Shown here: one piece after another, positions 16,991 to 25,955 of the stretch | How positions within the stretch are numbered: position 1 is the stretch's first letter | Layout: each line of letters starts with the position of its first letter | NCBI RefSeq assembly: GCF_016901855.1 | Contig: NZ_JACJKY010000009.1 | Span: 36,721 to 100,720, forward strand | Reading direction: 5' to 3' | DNA length: 64,000 bases | Source: Merdimmobilis hominis | GTDB taxonomy: Bacteria; Bacillota; Clostridia; Oscillospirales; Ruminococcaceae | Notes under the pieces: generated by a model | What the model was told of the DNA's origin: nothing | Databases searched by the model: none | Seen by the model: the letters and a program-made list of their open reading frames with translations, nothing else | Program-made: the position numbers and the translations under genes

Positions 16991-18360
16991 TCTTTTTGCG
17001 CAGGTAACGGCCGACACGCGCGCATCAGCTTTTTCATGGAAAACAAATATACAACAATCGTGACTGCCGGTCCCAAAATATCAGAGATCGTTTCCGCAAA
17101 AAAGACATAACGCACTTCAAAAAACATTGGAATCAAAAATACCGCTAAAAAATAGACAAGCTTCCGCCAAAATGAAAGCGGCAGCGAAAACTGCACTTTT
17201 CCGATTGCTGTGAATCCATCCACCAGCTCGTACTGCACACCGAGCGGAACAATGGCCAGCGTACACACACGAATTGCCCAAGCTGTCTGATCAATGAGTG
17301 CCGCATCCTGTGTAAACAAGCGGATAAACAGCGGACTTATGGTCCAAGCAATCACAAACATAATCGCCGTAAACACCACGCACAGCAGCACAATATATTT
17401 CTGCGCGCCCATCACACGGTCAGGTCTGCGCGCGCCGTAGTTATATCCGAGAATCGTCTGTGTACCGCCGGTAATACCGCTCAACGGCATCGTGATCACC
17501 AGCATAAAGCTCTGCACAATCGTTGCACATGTAATGAGCGTATCACCCTGTGCCGCGCCGCCGTAATGCTGCAAGACTGCATTCATTGCAATAATCATAA
17601 CATTATCAATCGCAATAATCAAAAACGGCGTAAATCCAAGCAAAAGCACTCTGCCAATCACGCGCAGATCGTATCCTCCAAACGTAATCCGCACCGGAAC
17701 ATATTTGCCAAATAAAAACCGCAGGACAAATATACAGCTTGCAAGCTGTGACAAAACGGTCGCAAGCGCTGCACCGGCCACGCCCATATGGAACACAAAA
17801 ATAAACAGCGGATCAAGCAAAATGTTTAAAACTGCACCGATCACAACCGATTTCATTCCGGTATTTGCATAGCCCTGTGCAATAATAAACTGATTGAGTC
17901 CCGTTGCCATCAACGCAAACACGGTACCGCACATATAGACAAGAAAATAGGTTTTCGCATACGGAAGTGTTGCTTCGGAGGCGCCGAACAGTTGAAGCAT
18001 CGGTGTTGTAAGCGGCATAATAACCGCCATCATCAATCCGGAAAATACCAAAAGCATCAAAAAGCAATTCGCCAATATTTTTCGTGCGGCTTCGATGTTT
18101 TTTTCGCCCATTCGAATGCTCATCAGCGGAGAACCGCCGATTCCGATCCAAAACGCCACCGAACCGACCATTGTCACAATCGGGCCGCACACGCCCACAC
18201 CTGCAAGCGCAAGATCACCGATCTGCGGAATGTTGCCGATATAAATACGGTCGACAATGCTGTAGAGCACACTGACAAACTGTGCAAGCATACTCGGAAT
18301 CGCAATTCGCCACACAAGCTGTTTTATGCTGTCATTCTCAAGATCATTTTCCCTTTTCAC
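16981..18360 (-). CDS. MATE-family multidrug/sodium antiporter
   Basis: The roughly 459-residue protein has 12 predicted membrane helices in two similar halves, beginning with IKQLVWRIAIPSMLAQF, the standard MATE opening (the DinF/NorM/MepA group). Such pumps expel organic cations or other toxic compounds using the sodium or proton gradient. GTG at 18360 is preferred because the GGAGG site is 8 bases upstream; a TTG one codon earlier is also possible. It precedes sigI by 54 bases but sigI may have its own promoter inside this gene's 3' end. Substrate is unknown. Confidence 0.9.
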   Translation of the reverse strand: MKRENDLENDSIKQLVWRIAIPSMLAQFVSVLYSIVDRIYIGNIPQIGDLALAGVGVCGPIVTMVGSVAFWIGIGGSPLMSIRMGEKNIEAARKILANCFLMLLVFSGLMMAVIMPLTTPMLQLFGASEATLPYAKTYFLVYMCGTVFALMATGLNQFIIAQGYANTGMKSVVIGAVLNILLDPLFIFVFHMGVAGAALATVLSQLASCIFVLRFLFGKYVPVRITFGGYDLRVIGRVLLLGFTPFLIIAIDNVMIIAMNAVLQHYGGAAQGDTLITCATIVQSFMLVITMPLSGITGGTQTILGYNYGARRPDRVMGAQKYIVLLCVVFTAIMFVIAWTISPLFIRLFTQDAALIDQTAWAIRVCTLAIVPLGVQYELVDGFTAIGKVQFSLPLSFWRKLVYFLAVFLIPMFFEVRYVFFAETISDILGPAVTIVVYLFSMKKLMRACRPLPAQKENA

Positions 18361-18431
18361 CAATATGTCCTCCTTTTTTCTTCACCGCCTTTAATCCTAC
18401 TCGGTTTTCGCCGGATTGTCAATTCTTCAAA

Positions 18432-18475
18432 TAAAAAAGCAGATCGTACGGTGCTTTTTGCCCATACAATCTGCC
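18432..18475 (-). terminator. Terminator of yebC
   Basis: On the minus strand a 13-bp stem (GCAGATTGTATGG with CCGTACGATCTGC, including two G-U pairs) closes a 10-base loop and is followed by TTTTTT. Confidence 0.85.
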
Positions 18476-18496
18476 TTTTATGAAGATCAAGCGATC

Positions 18497-19231
18497 TTAT
18501 TCCTCGTCCGGGTTCTCCCAGTTGTGCCAAACTTCCTGCACGTCGTCGTTATCTTCGAGTGCTTCAAGCAGACGATTCATTTTCACGCGAACATCCGGAT
18601 CGTCGATCGATGTATACGTAGACGGAACCTGCTCCACCTGTGCCGATGCAAAGGTGTATCCCATTCCTTCGAGTGCATCACGCACTTCGGAGAAAGATGC
18701 CGGATCAGTTACAACCTCAACTGCATCTTCCGAGAACGTAAAGTCGTCCGCACCTGCGGTCATGACGTCGTCCATCACTTTTTCTTCATCAAGGCCGTCG
18801 TTTTCAATAACGATCATACCTTTCTGGCTGAACATAAACGACACACAGCCCGGCTGGCCCATATTGCCGCCGAATTTGTCAAAGTAGTGACGCACATCGC
18901 CTGCGGTACGGTTACGGTTATCCGTCAGTGTTTCAACAATGACTGCAATGCCGTTCGGGCCGTATCCCTCATACGTCACAGACTCGTAGTTGTTTTTCTC
19001 GCCGTCGCCTGCTGCTTTTTTAATGACACGCTCGATGTTGTCGTTCGGCACGTTGTTCTGTTTTGCTTTCTGAATCAAATCGCGCAGTTTTGCGTTTGCA
19101 GCCGGATCCGGGCCGCCGTCTTTTACACAAACGGCAATTTCTCTGCCGATTTTTGTAAATACTTTTGCACGTGCAGCGTCATTTGCGCCTTTTTTACGTT
19201 TAATTGTACTCCACTTCGAATGTCCGGACAT
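18497..19231 (-). CDS. YebC/TACO1-family protein
   Basis: The 244-residue cytoplasmic protein is a full-length YebC, from MSGHSKWSTIKRKKGANDA at the N terminus through the conserved NVPNDNIERVIKKAAG and YEGYGPNGIAVIVETLTDN blocks to the acidic C-terminal domain. The family was long described as a transcriptional regulator (PmpR); more recent work on YebC/YeeI points to help with translation of proline stretches. GAGAGGAT precedes the ATG. It is monocistronic, with a terminator after it and the small plus-strand gene diverging upstream. Confidence 0.95.
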   Translation of the reverse strand: MSGHSKWSTIKRKKGANDAARAKVFTKIGREIAVCVKDGGPDPAANAKLRDLIQKAKQNNVPNDNIERVIKKAAGDGEKNNYESVTYEGYGPNGIAVIVETLTDNRNRTAGDVRHYFDKFGGNMGQPGCVSFMFSQKGMIVIENDGLDEEKVMDDVMTAGADDFTFSEDAVEVVTDPASFSEVRDALEGMGYTFASAQVEQVPSTYTSIDDPDVRVKMNRLLEALEDNDDVQEVWHNWENPDEE

Positions 19232-19290
19232 ATCCTCTCAAACCTTTCTTTATTGTTTCCATTCCCTTTAAAAAAGGAAAATTTATCTAC

Positions 19291-19320
19291 TGATATCGTG
19301 TGCACCATGTACACATACTA
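19291..19320 (+). promoter_or_regulatory. Possible sigma-G/F-like (forespore) promoter
   Basis: TGATA, an 18-base spacer and CATACTA lie 22 bases before the small gene's ATG. CATACTA matches the forespore sigma -10 type; the -35 is one position off. This is a pattern match only. Confidence 0.35.
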
Positions 19321-19341
19321 ATTGCGAAAGAGGTGATAACC

Positions 19342-19515
19342 ATGAAAAAACAGCAATCTTATGACTGCACCAATGAAATCAATATGCAATCCAATTCCGA
19401 TTCTTCCGCTTATACACGCAAATCCGCAAAAAACAGCACCAAAAAACAAGCGCAGATGAAACAGCGTCAATCGTCGATGCAGAACAAAATGAATACCCCG
19501 TCCGTACACGACTGA
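19342..19515 (+). CDS. Small Lys/Gln/Ser/Asn-rich protein, possibly a minor spore protein
   Basis: The 57-residue product has no hydrophobic stretch and is rich in Lys, Gln, Ser and Asn (for example KKQAQMKQRQSSMQNKMN). That composition resembles minor small acid-soluble spore proteins such as SspN, SspO and SspP, although no specific sequence match is claimed. Evidence that it is a gene: AGAGGTGAT 6 bases before the ATG, a perfect terminator immediately after, and a forespore-like promoter upstream. The ATG at 19342 is used; a longer in-frame start at 19300 lacks an RBS. Function is unknown. Confidence 0.6.
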   Translation: MKKQQSYDCTNEINMQSNSDSSAYTRKSAKNSTKKQAQMKQRQSSMQNKMNTPSVHD

Positions 19516-19530
19516 TCACTGTTTTCCTGC

Positions 19531-19565
19531 AAACGCTTCCGGAAATATTCCGGAAGCGTTTTTTT
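19531..19565 (+). terminator. Terminator shared by the small gene and yitT
   Basis: AAACGCTTCCGG and CCGGAAGCGTTT form a 12-bp stem with TTTTTTT following; A-rich flanks allow it to serve the minus-strand yitT transcript, whose stop lies at its right edge. Confidence 0.9.
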
Positions 19566-20445
19566 ATTTTCCGGTTGCGAATCCTTCGCCCACGATCTCT
19601 GACGCACTTGTCATAATGATAAACGCATTGGGATCGGTCTGCTGAACGATTTTTCGCAGTTTATAATATTCTGTTTGCTTCACAGCCACCATAATGGTTG
19701 GGCGTTCTTCATTGGTGTAAGAACCATACGACCGCAGCACGGTTGCACCGCGGTTCATCTCCGAATGAATCCGGTGGCAAAGTTCTTCATGCTTTTGCGA
19801 TACAATATACAGCGCTTTGCACTTATTGAATCCATACAGCACGGTATCGAGCGCCGTCGCGGAGATAAACAGGCAGACAAGCGAATACAGCGCCGGTTCC
19901 AGGCTGCCGAATGCCACTGCCGATGTTGCCACAATCACCATATCGGTCGAAAACGTGACCTGACCGAGCTTTAAGTGCGGGAAACGGCGTTGGATCAGCT
20001 TATTGATGATGTCCATACCGCCTGTAGAACCGCCGCGCGACATGACAATGCCGACACCGCAGCCCATCAGCACACCGCCGAAGATGCAGGCAATCATTTT
20101 GTCATTCGTATACACCGGTACATTGACCAAAACAAAGTCAATCGAAATCGAATAGGCCAAAATCGAAATGATCGAACGCAGCATATAATGCCAGCCGATT
20201 TTCCAAACACCCAGAATAACGATCGGAACGTTGATGATAATGGTCATTGTACCAATCGGGATTCCGGTCAAGAAGTTGATGATCGTGGAAATACCGGTGA
20301 CACCGCCCGGTGCAAAATGGTTTGGTGCAGAAAACATATGTGTACTCAGCGCAAACAAAAACGAGCCGAAAATCGTGCAGATAATATCAATCGTCCACCG
20401 AACCGCCGGTTTTTGATTGGTCGAAAACAATCGTTTAATTCCCAA
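19564..20445 (-). CDS. YitT-family membrane protein with DUF2179 domain
   Basis: The 293-residue protein has five or six membrane helices containing ALSTHMFSAPNHFAPGG and GIVMSRGGSTGGMDI, two conserved glycine-rich motifs of the YitT_membrane family. A cytoplasmic DUF2179 domain follows at about residues 210-290. Function is unknown; the family is widespread in Firmicutes. The TTG at 20445 is chosen since AAAGGAG lies 7 bases upstream and homologues start close to this point; the longer ORF overlaps mrnC. Confidence 0.88.
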   Translation of the reverse strand: MGIKRLFSTNQKPAVRWTIDIICTIFGSFLFALSTHMFSAPNHFAPGGVTGISTIINFLTGIPIGTMTIIINVPIVILGVWKIGWHYMLRSIISILAYSISIDFVLVNVPVYTNDKMIACIFGGVLMGCGVGIVMSRGGSTGGMDIINKLIQRRFPHLKLGQVTFSTDMVIVATSAVAFGSLEPALYSLVCLFISATALDTVLYGFNKCKALYIVSQKHEELCHRIHSEMNRGATVLRSYGSYTNEERPTIMVAVKQTEYYKLRKIVQQTDPNAFIIMTSASEIVGEGFATGK

Positions 20446-20459
20446 TGGTTTTCTCCTTT

Positions 20460-20858
20460 CTATGCGCAGCAAGCCGCATTGTAAATTGCCTCATAGAGCG
20501 TATGCAGCCGCTCCATTCTGCCGTTTAAATACAAATAGCCAAACAAGGCCTCCAGCCCTGTTGCGCGCCGGTACTGTACGGCATCGGCATTTTTGGGAAC
20601 CTGGCTGCCATGCGCGTTGCGTCCGCGTTTGTACACAGCCGTTTCCTCTTCATCGAGCATCGGCAAAATCACATCGACTGCCTCCGACTGTGCAGCTGCA
20701 CAGACAAGCGACACCGTTTCCTTGTGAAATTTCGCAACCGGCATGTTGCCGCGGGAAACGATATGCTCACGCGTCAAAAGCTCATAAATGCCGTCGCCGA
20801 TATAGGCAAGCCCTAACGGACTCATCATTCTGATTGCATCGGATGATAACTGTTCCAT
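20460..20858 (-). CDS. mrnC: Mini-ribonuclease III
   Basis: MrnC is a dimeric RNase III without the double-stranded RNA-binding domain and matures 23S rRNA in Firmicutes. The 132-residue protein has the compact fold with LAYIGDGIYELLTREHI (the metal-binding Asp of the RNase III motif) and the second acidic motif GLEALFGYLYL with its conserved Glu. KRGRNAH, a typical MrnC motif, lies between. GAAAGGATGA precedes the ATG. It is located between obg and yitT on the same strand, spacing 17 and 14 bases, so probably one operon. Confidence 0.93.
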   Translation of the reverse strand: MEQLSSDAIRMMSPLGLAYIGDGIYELLTREHIVSRGNMPVAKFHKETVSLVCAAAQSEAVDVILPMLDEEETAVYKRGRNAHGSQVPKNADAVQYRRATGLEALFGYLYLNGRMERLHTLYEAIYNAACCA

Positions 20859-20875
20859 TCACTCATCCTTTCTTG

Positions 20876-22210
<1,335 letters not shown>

Positions 22211-22212
22211 TT

Positions 22213-22241
22213 ATTATACCGGATTTTCCTTTTCTTATCAA
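22213..22241 (-). promoter_or_regulatory. Promoter of obg
   Basis: On the minus strand TTGATA, a 17-base spacer and TATAAT lie 60 bases upstream of the obg start. Confidence 0.75.
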
Positions 22242-22253
22242 TCGGAGTTTCCA

Positions 22254-22286
22254 CAAAAAAAGCGTGCCGGTCGGCACGCCTTTTTG
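22254..22286 (-). terminator. Terminator of rplU-prp-rpmA
   Basis: GCGTGCC and GGCACGC stem with a four-base loop, followed on the minus strand by TTTTTTT. Confidence 0.85.
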
Positions 22287-22298
22287 TGAAATCTTCAA

Positions 22299-22580
22299 TT
22301 ACTGTGCAGGGTAAACGCTGACCTTTTTGCGGTCACGTCCCATACGCTCGTATCTGACAACGCCGTCGATTTTTGCAAACAGTGTATCGTCAGAACCACG
22401 GCCGACGTTCTCACCCGGATGGATGTGTGTGCCGCGCTGTTTATACAGGATGTTGCCTGCCAACACAAACTGGCCGTCAGCACGTTTTGCGCCAAGACGT
22501 TTCGACTCGGAATCACGGCCGTTCTTTGTGGAACCTACACCTTTTTTGTGTGCGAAAAACTGCATATTCAGTTTTAACAT
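22299..22580 (-). CDS. rpmA: 50S ribosomal protein L27 with cleavable N-terminal extension
   Basis: L27 is a 93-residue protein whose N terminus reaches into the peptidyl transferase centre. The sequence begins [14 protein letters not shown]: the first nine residues are the Firmicutes extension removed by Prp between Phe-Phe and Ala-His. The rest ([32 protein letters not shown]) is standard. The ATG has GGAGGTG upstream. It is the last gene of rplU-prp-rpmA. Confidence 0.97.
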   Translation of the reverse strand: MLKLNMQFFAHKKGVGSTKNGRDSESKRLGAKRADGQFVLAGNILYKQRGTHIHPGENVGRGSDDTLFAKIDGVVRYERMGRDRKKVSVYPAQ

Positions 22581-22583
22581 GAT

Positions 22584-22901
22584 CTACACCTCCGTATCGG
22601 TCAATCGTAAATTTTCAGGATAGTCCTGTTTCAAAAGCTCCAGATGAAGCCGCAGTGCTTTTAAAAACTGCTCTGCCTCCACCGGAAGATCGTCAGGAAG
22701 GTCAATACGTACTTCGTTTTCAAAGGCGCCGACCGAAGCCGGAATCTTTAAAATCTCCGTAATACCGTTTGCAACTAACTCCACAGCGGAAGTCACCGAA
22801 GCGCAAACGACATCATGTCCATATGCGGCATAGCCAGCGTGTCCGCGTACCGAAACGCCCGAAAACCGCTCTCCCTGTAAAAAAAATTCTGCCGTAATCA
22901 T
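22584..22901 (-). CDS. prp: Ribosomal-processing cysteine protease Prp
   Basis: Prp removes the N-terminal extension of L27 before or during ribosome assembly. The 105-residue protein has the catalytic pair in GHAGYA (His) and VVCASVT (Cys) and the typical order between rplU and rpmA, 4 bases from each. There is no strong RBS, so translation is probably coupled to rplU. The presence of this protein and the L27 extension in the same operon is mutually supporting. Confidence 0.93.
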   Translation of the reverse strand: MITAEFFLQGERFSGVSVRGHAGYAAYGHDVVCASVTSAVELVANGITEILKIPASVGAFENEVRIDLPDDLPVEAEQFLKALRLHLELLKQDYPENLRLTDTEV

Positions 22902-22905
22902 TGGA

Positions 22906-23217
22906 TTACGCGTTGATTGCTTCGATTCTTACTTTTGTGTAGGGCTGTCTGTGGCCGAGTTTGCGCGCAGAACCCTTTTTCGGTTTGTAAGTGAAGACTG
23001 TGATTTTTTTGTCTTTGCCATTTTTGACAACGGTTGCTTTAACAACTGCGCCGTCAACATACGGAGCACCGACTTTCATTCCTTCGTCGCCGGAAACTGC
23101 GATGACTTTGTCGAATTCAACAGTGTCGTTTTCATTGACGTTGAGTTTCTCAACAAAGATCTGGTCACCTGCGCTGACACGGTACTGTTTTCCACCAGTT
23201 TCAATAATTGCGTACAT
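22906..23217 (-). CDS. rplU: 50S ribosomal protein L21
   Basis: The 103-residue protein has the complete L21 fold, [19 protein letters not shown] at the start and [19 protein letters not shown] near the end, which binds 23S rRNA. It begins the rplU-prp-rpmA operon after an 86-base untranslated leader with a strong promoter. Confidence 0.97.
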   Translation of the reverse strand: MYAIIETGGKQYRVSAGDQIFVEKLNVNENDTVEFDKVIAVSGDEGMKVGAPYVDGAVVKATVVKNGKDKKITVFTYKPKKGSARKLGHRQPYTKVRIEAINA

Positions 23218-23304
23218 TTCTAAGAAGGCACCTGCCTTTTCTATAATCTCGCTGTGTTCGGGGCAAAGCGTACTGCTTTGACTTAAAAGCCCTATACATG
23301 CGGC
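23218..23304 (-). promoter_or_regulatory. Leader of rplU, candidate ribosomal protein autoregulatory leader
   Basis: The transcript has an untranslated leader of about 86 bases that includes an AAGGC-AGGT-GCCTT hairpin close to the start codon. L21 leaders are known in Firmicutes, but I could not verify the consensus here. Confidence 0.35.
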
Positions 23305-23310
23305 CTTATT

Positions 23311-23339
23311 ATTTTATCATGTCAAGTGGTGCTTGTCAA
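23311..23339 (-). promoter_or_regulatory. Strong promoter of rplU-prp-rpmA
   Basis: On the minus strand TTGACA, a 17-base spacer and TAAAAT form a near-consensus sigma-A promoter. Confidence 0.85.
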
Positions 23340-23346
23340 ATGTTTT

Positions 23347-23805
23347 TTACGCGTTTTGATACGCTTTTTTTAAAATTTCATACGCGCGGTCGCTCTGTGC
23401 ACTGCGCACGACAAGCGAAATATCCACTTCCGACGTCGTGATGAGCAAAATGTCGATATCCGCTTCGCTTAAAAGCGCAAACGCCTCTGCTGCAACGCCG
23501 ACTTTGCTCGGCATTTCCTCGCCGTAAAGCGCAATTTTCACATTGCCGGTCGACACCATCGGCCGCATTTTTGCCGACAGTGACGATGCCACTTTCAGCA
23601 CGGTCGGCACCATTTCGTCTGCCACCGTAAACGAAATCGTATTCTTTTCGCCCTTAGGCGCCGTCTGCGAGATCATATCCACATTGACACCCGCCTTTGC
23701 CACTCCGCAAAACAGTTCGCTTAAAAAGCGGCTGTTGGCAGGTGCATTGTCAAACGACAGCACCGCGACATTTTCCGTAAAATACACTTCATGGATGACT
23801 TTCAT
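23347..23805 (-). CDS. Free-standing tandem ACT-domain protein, aspartokinase regulatory-like
   Basis: The 152-residue protein resembles the C-terminal regulatory half of aspartokinase: two ACT units (about 1-75 and 80-152) with VAVLSFDNAPANSRFLSELF, a VDMISQTAP motif and the AEADIDILLITTSEVDISLVV-like region (here SEADIDILLITTSEVDIS). There is no kinase domain. Aspartokinase ACT units bind lysine or threonine. It is the last gene of the asd-dapA-dapB-capA series, 29 bases after the CapA gene with a strong AAAGGAGG site. It may be a regulatory partner for an aspartokinase encoded elsewhere, or a lysine sensor. Confidence 0.8.
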   Translation of the reverse strand: MKVIHEVYFTENVAVLSFDNAPANSRFLSELFCGVAKAGVNVDMISQTAPKGEKNTISFTVADEMVPTVLKVASSLSAKMRPMVSTGNVKIALYGEEMPSKVGVAAEAFALLSEADIDILLITTSEVDISLVVRSAQSDRAYEILKKAYQNA

Positions 23806-23834
23806 GGATAAAACCTCCTTTTATTATAAACGGT

Positions 23835-25073
23835 TTATTGGTATGGCGTCAAAAACGATTCGTCAATTACCGAAGAAACCGTTTCATTGATATAATCGAT
23901 ATCAAACCGGCTGATATGCTGATGAATGCCGTGTTTTGCTGCGAGCTCGTCGGTATATTCGTCGAGCGGATACACACGCACATCCGATTTGCCGTAGCCG
24001 TAATGTGTGACAAGCGGGATAAACCGCGCTTCTTTAATCGAAATGGTATTGTTCTCGTATTCTTTTTCCACTGTAACATCAAGCGCGCCGCCAATCATGG
24101 TCGGTCCCATCTCCTGCGTGGAAATGAAGTTGCCGAGCGAATAGACAACAAGCGCTTTTCCGCTGCCGTCCGTACGCTCCACCCATTCCACCGGCTGAAT
24201 CACGTGCGGATGATGTCCAAGAATAATGTCTGCACCCCAATCGGCAAGCTTTTGTGCAAACGAACGCTGAAAATCTGTTGGCTTAAATGTATATTCAACG
24301 CCCCAATGTACATTGACTACTACAACATCAAATTTTTCGCGTGCTTCTTCGATTCTTGCTTTCACTTTCTCCTCAGCCTGCGGCTGCAGCAGAATAAGCT
24401 CGGTATCTTTTGGCAGCGACAATCCGTTTGTAAGTTCCGTCATACCGATAAAGCCGAAGGTGATACCGTTTTTCTCGATGGAACGAATTCGGCTGTAATC
24501 CTCTTCATTTAAGTAAGCGCCGGTCGTCTCCACAGAGTCAATGCTGTTCCAGAGTTCAAGTGTCGACTGCAAGCCGCTTGCACGCTGATCAAGTGAATGG
24601 TTGTTCGCAAGGTTTACAAGATCGAATCCCATGTCTGCCAGACAATATGCAAGCTCCTGCGGCGAGTTGAACAGCGGATAACCGGACGGCTCGCGGTCTT
24701 TTGCCATCATCGTTTCCTGATTGATCGAAGCGATATCTGCAAGATTTACGAGATTTTTGACCGGTTCATATGCATACGAAAAATCATATCCGCCGTCTGT
24801 TGCACGTGCTTTCGCCTGTCTAAAAATCGAAACGTGAATCAAATCGTCGCCAAATCCAATCAGACGTGCAGACGTCGGTTCCGGAATCGGTTCGGACGAC
24901 TCCTCGGACGATACGGAGGACTCCGTATCCACCGGACCTGCCGGAACTGTGTCCCTCTTAAGCAATGTCATCGCACCAAACACTGCACCGGCTACCAATA
25001 ACAGCACCAGCACAACAATCAGCACAATCCCCGCCGGTTTCAAGCGTCTTTTTTTGCCGTGTTTTAATTTCAT
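23835..25073 (-). CDS. CapA-family (poly-gamma-glutamate capsule type) membrane-anchored protein
   Basis: The 412-residue protein has a basic N terminus, one membrane anchor (about 15-38), a Ser/Glu-rich linker, and a CapA/PgsA-type metallophosphatase-like domain (about 68-400). Motifs include ARLIGFGDDLIH, DLVNLANNHSLDQ, VNVHWGVEY and GHHPHVIQPVE, so the metal site seems complete. Its ATG overlaps the dapB stop (ATGA), so it is translationally coupled to a lysine gene. CapA proteins act in poly-gamma-glutamate export or envelope processing in Bacillus; no other capsule genes are seen here, so the role is open. Confidence 0.88.
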   Translation of the reverse strand: MKLKHGKKRRLKPAGIVLIVVLVLLLVAGAVFGAMTLLKRDTVPAGPVDTESSVSSEESSEPIPEPTSARLIGFGDDLIHVSIFRQAKARATDGGYDFSYAYEPVKNLVNLADIASINQETMMAKDREPSGYPLFNSPQELAYCLADMGFDLVNLANNHSLDQRASGLQSTLELWNSIDSVETTGAYLNEEDYSRIRSIEKNGITFGFIGMTELTNGLSLPKDTELILLQPQAEEKVKARIEEAREKFDVVVVNVHWGVEYTFKPTDFQRSFAQKLADWGADIILGHHPHVIQPVEWVERTDGSGKALVVYSLGNFISTQEMGPTMIGGALDVTVEKEYENNTISIKEARFIPLVTHYGYGKSDVRVYPLDEYTDELAAKHGIHQHISRFDIDYINETVSSVIDESFLTPYQ

Positions 25074-25846
25074 GCGTTTGCCTCCTCATCGCTGGTCGAG
25101 CGGAGCAAGTCCTGCATGGTGTAAAGGCCCGGTTTGCAGCCTGCCAAAAACGACGCCGCATTAACAGCACCCACTGCGAACACCTCTTTGGATGTTGCCG
25201 TATGTTTTAACGAAATCTGCTCATCGCGTCCTGCGAACAAAATCTCATGTTCGCCGACAATCGTACCGCCGCGAACCGCATGCATACCGATTTCGTTTAC
25301 CGGCCGTTTTTCGCGGCGGGCATGACGGTCATAGACAAGCTCATACGGGGTGTTCAGCGCTTCGTTGATCGACTCCGCGAGCATGATTGCGGTTCCGGAC
25401 GGTGCGTCTACCTTTTGATTGTGGTGCTTTTCGATGATCTCGATATCAAACTGTCCGCCAAGTACACGTGCTGCCTGTTTTGCAAGCGACTGCAAAAGGT
25501 TAACACCCAGCGACATATTAAAGGTAAAGAACACTGCCACATCATTGGAAGCCGCTTTGATTGCTGCTGTCTGCTCTGCACTATAACCGGTGGTTGCCGC
25601 AACAAGCGGTGTATGTGTCCGCTTCGCATACGCGAGCAGCGAATCAAGCAGTGCCGGATTCGAAAAATCGATGATTACATCGGCTGTTTCCGTCACCTCA
25701 TCAATCGAAGCATAGATCGGGAATTCGGTTCCCGCTGTATTCAAATCGACGCCTGCGACAATCTCCATATCATCCCGCTGTGATACACAGCTGCGGATGA
25801 CATGACCCATTTTTCCGTTGGCGCCGCACAATAAAATTCGTGTCAT
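25070..25846 (-). CDS. dapB: 4-hydroxy-tetrahydrodipicolinate reductase
   Basis: DapB performs the NAD(P)H-dependent second diaminopimelate-branch step, yielding tetrahydrodipicolinate for lysine and peptidoglycan. The 258-residue protein has the nucleotide-binding GANGKMGHVI and the substrate motif EIIEKHHNQKVDAPSGTA with the catalytic His and Lys. It follows dapA but has a promoter of its own in the 109-base gap. The stop overlaps the next gene. Confidence 0.96.
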   Translation of the reverse strand: MTRILLCGANGKMGHVIRSCVSQRDDMEIVAGVDLNTAGTEFPIYASIDEVTETADVIIDFSNPALLDSLLAYAKRTHTPLVAATTGYSAEQTAAIKAASNDVAVFFTFNMSLGVNLLQSLAKQAARVLGGQFDIEIIEKHHNQKVDAPSGTAIMLAESINEALNTPYELVYDRHARREKRPVNEIGMHAVRGGTIVGEHEILFAGRDEQISLKHTATSKEVFAVGAVNAASFLAGCKPGLYTMQDLLRSTSDEEANA

Positions 25847-25883
25847 TTTTCGTCATTCCTTTCTTTTTCGTTCGTTTGCGACC

Positions 25884-25912
25884 AGTATAACACAAAACTG
25901 CACACAGTTCAA
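25884..25912 (-). promoter_or_regulatory. Internal promoter of dapB
   Basis: On the minus strand TTGAAC, 17 bases and TATACT lie 38 bases before the start codon. The -35 and spacer overlap the downstream arm of the inverted repeat at 25894-25942. Confidence 0.65.
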
Positions 25913-25942
25913 ACAAAACGTCCGACTGTGTGCAGTTTTTTC
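25894..25942 (-). terminator. Inverted repeat between dapA and dapB, terminator-like
   Basis: A perfect 15-bp inverted repeat (AAAACTGCACACAGT / ACTGTGTGCAGTTTT) has a 16-base loop. On the minus strand the U-tract after the stem is short and interrupted (TTTTGTG), so termination may be partial. It overlaps the dapB promoter. Confidence 0.6.
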
Positions 25943-25955
25943 GCAATTTATTCCG

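Noticed and set aside
18416..19321. 301-residue plus-strand frame opposite yebC
   Set aside because: Antisense to a conserved gene, without RBS or recognisable domain.
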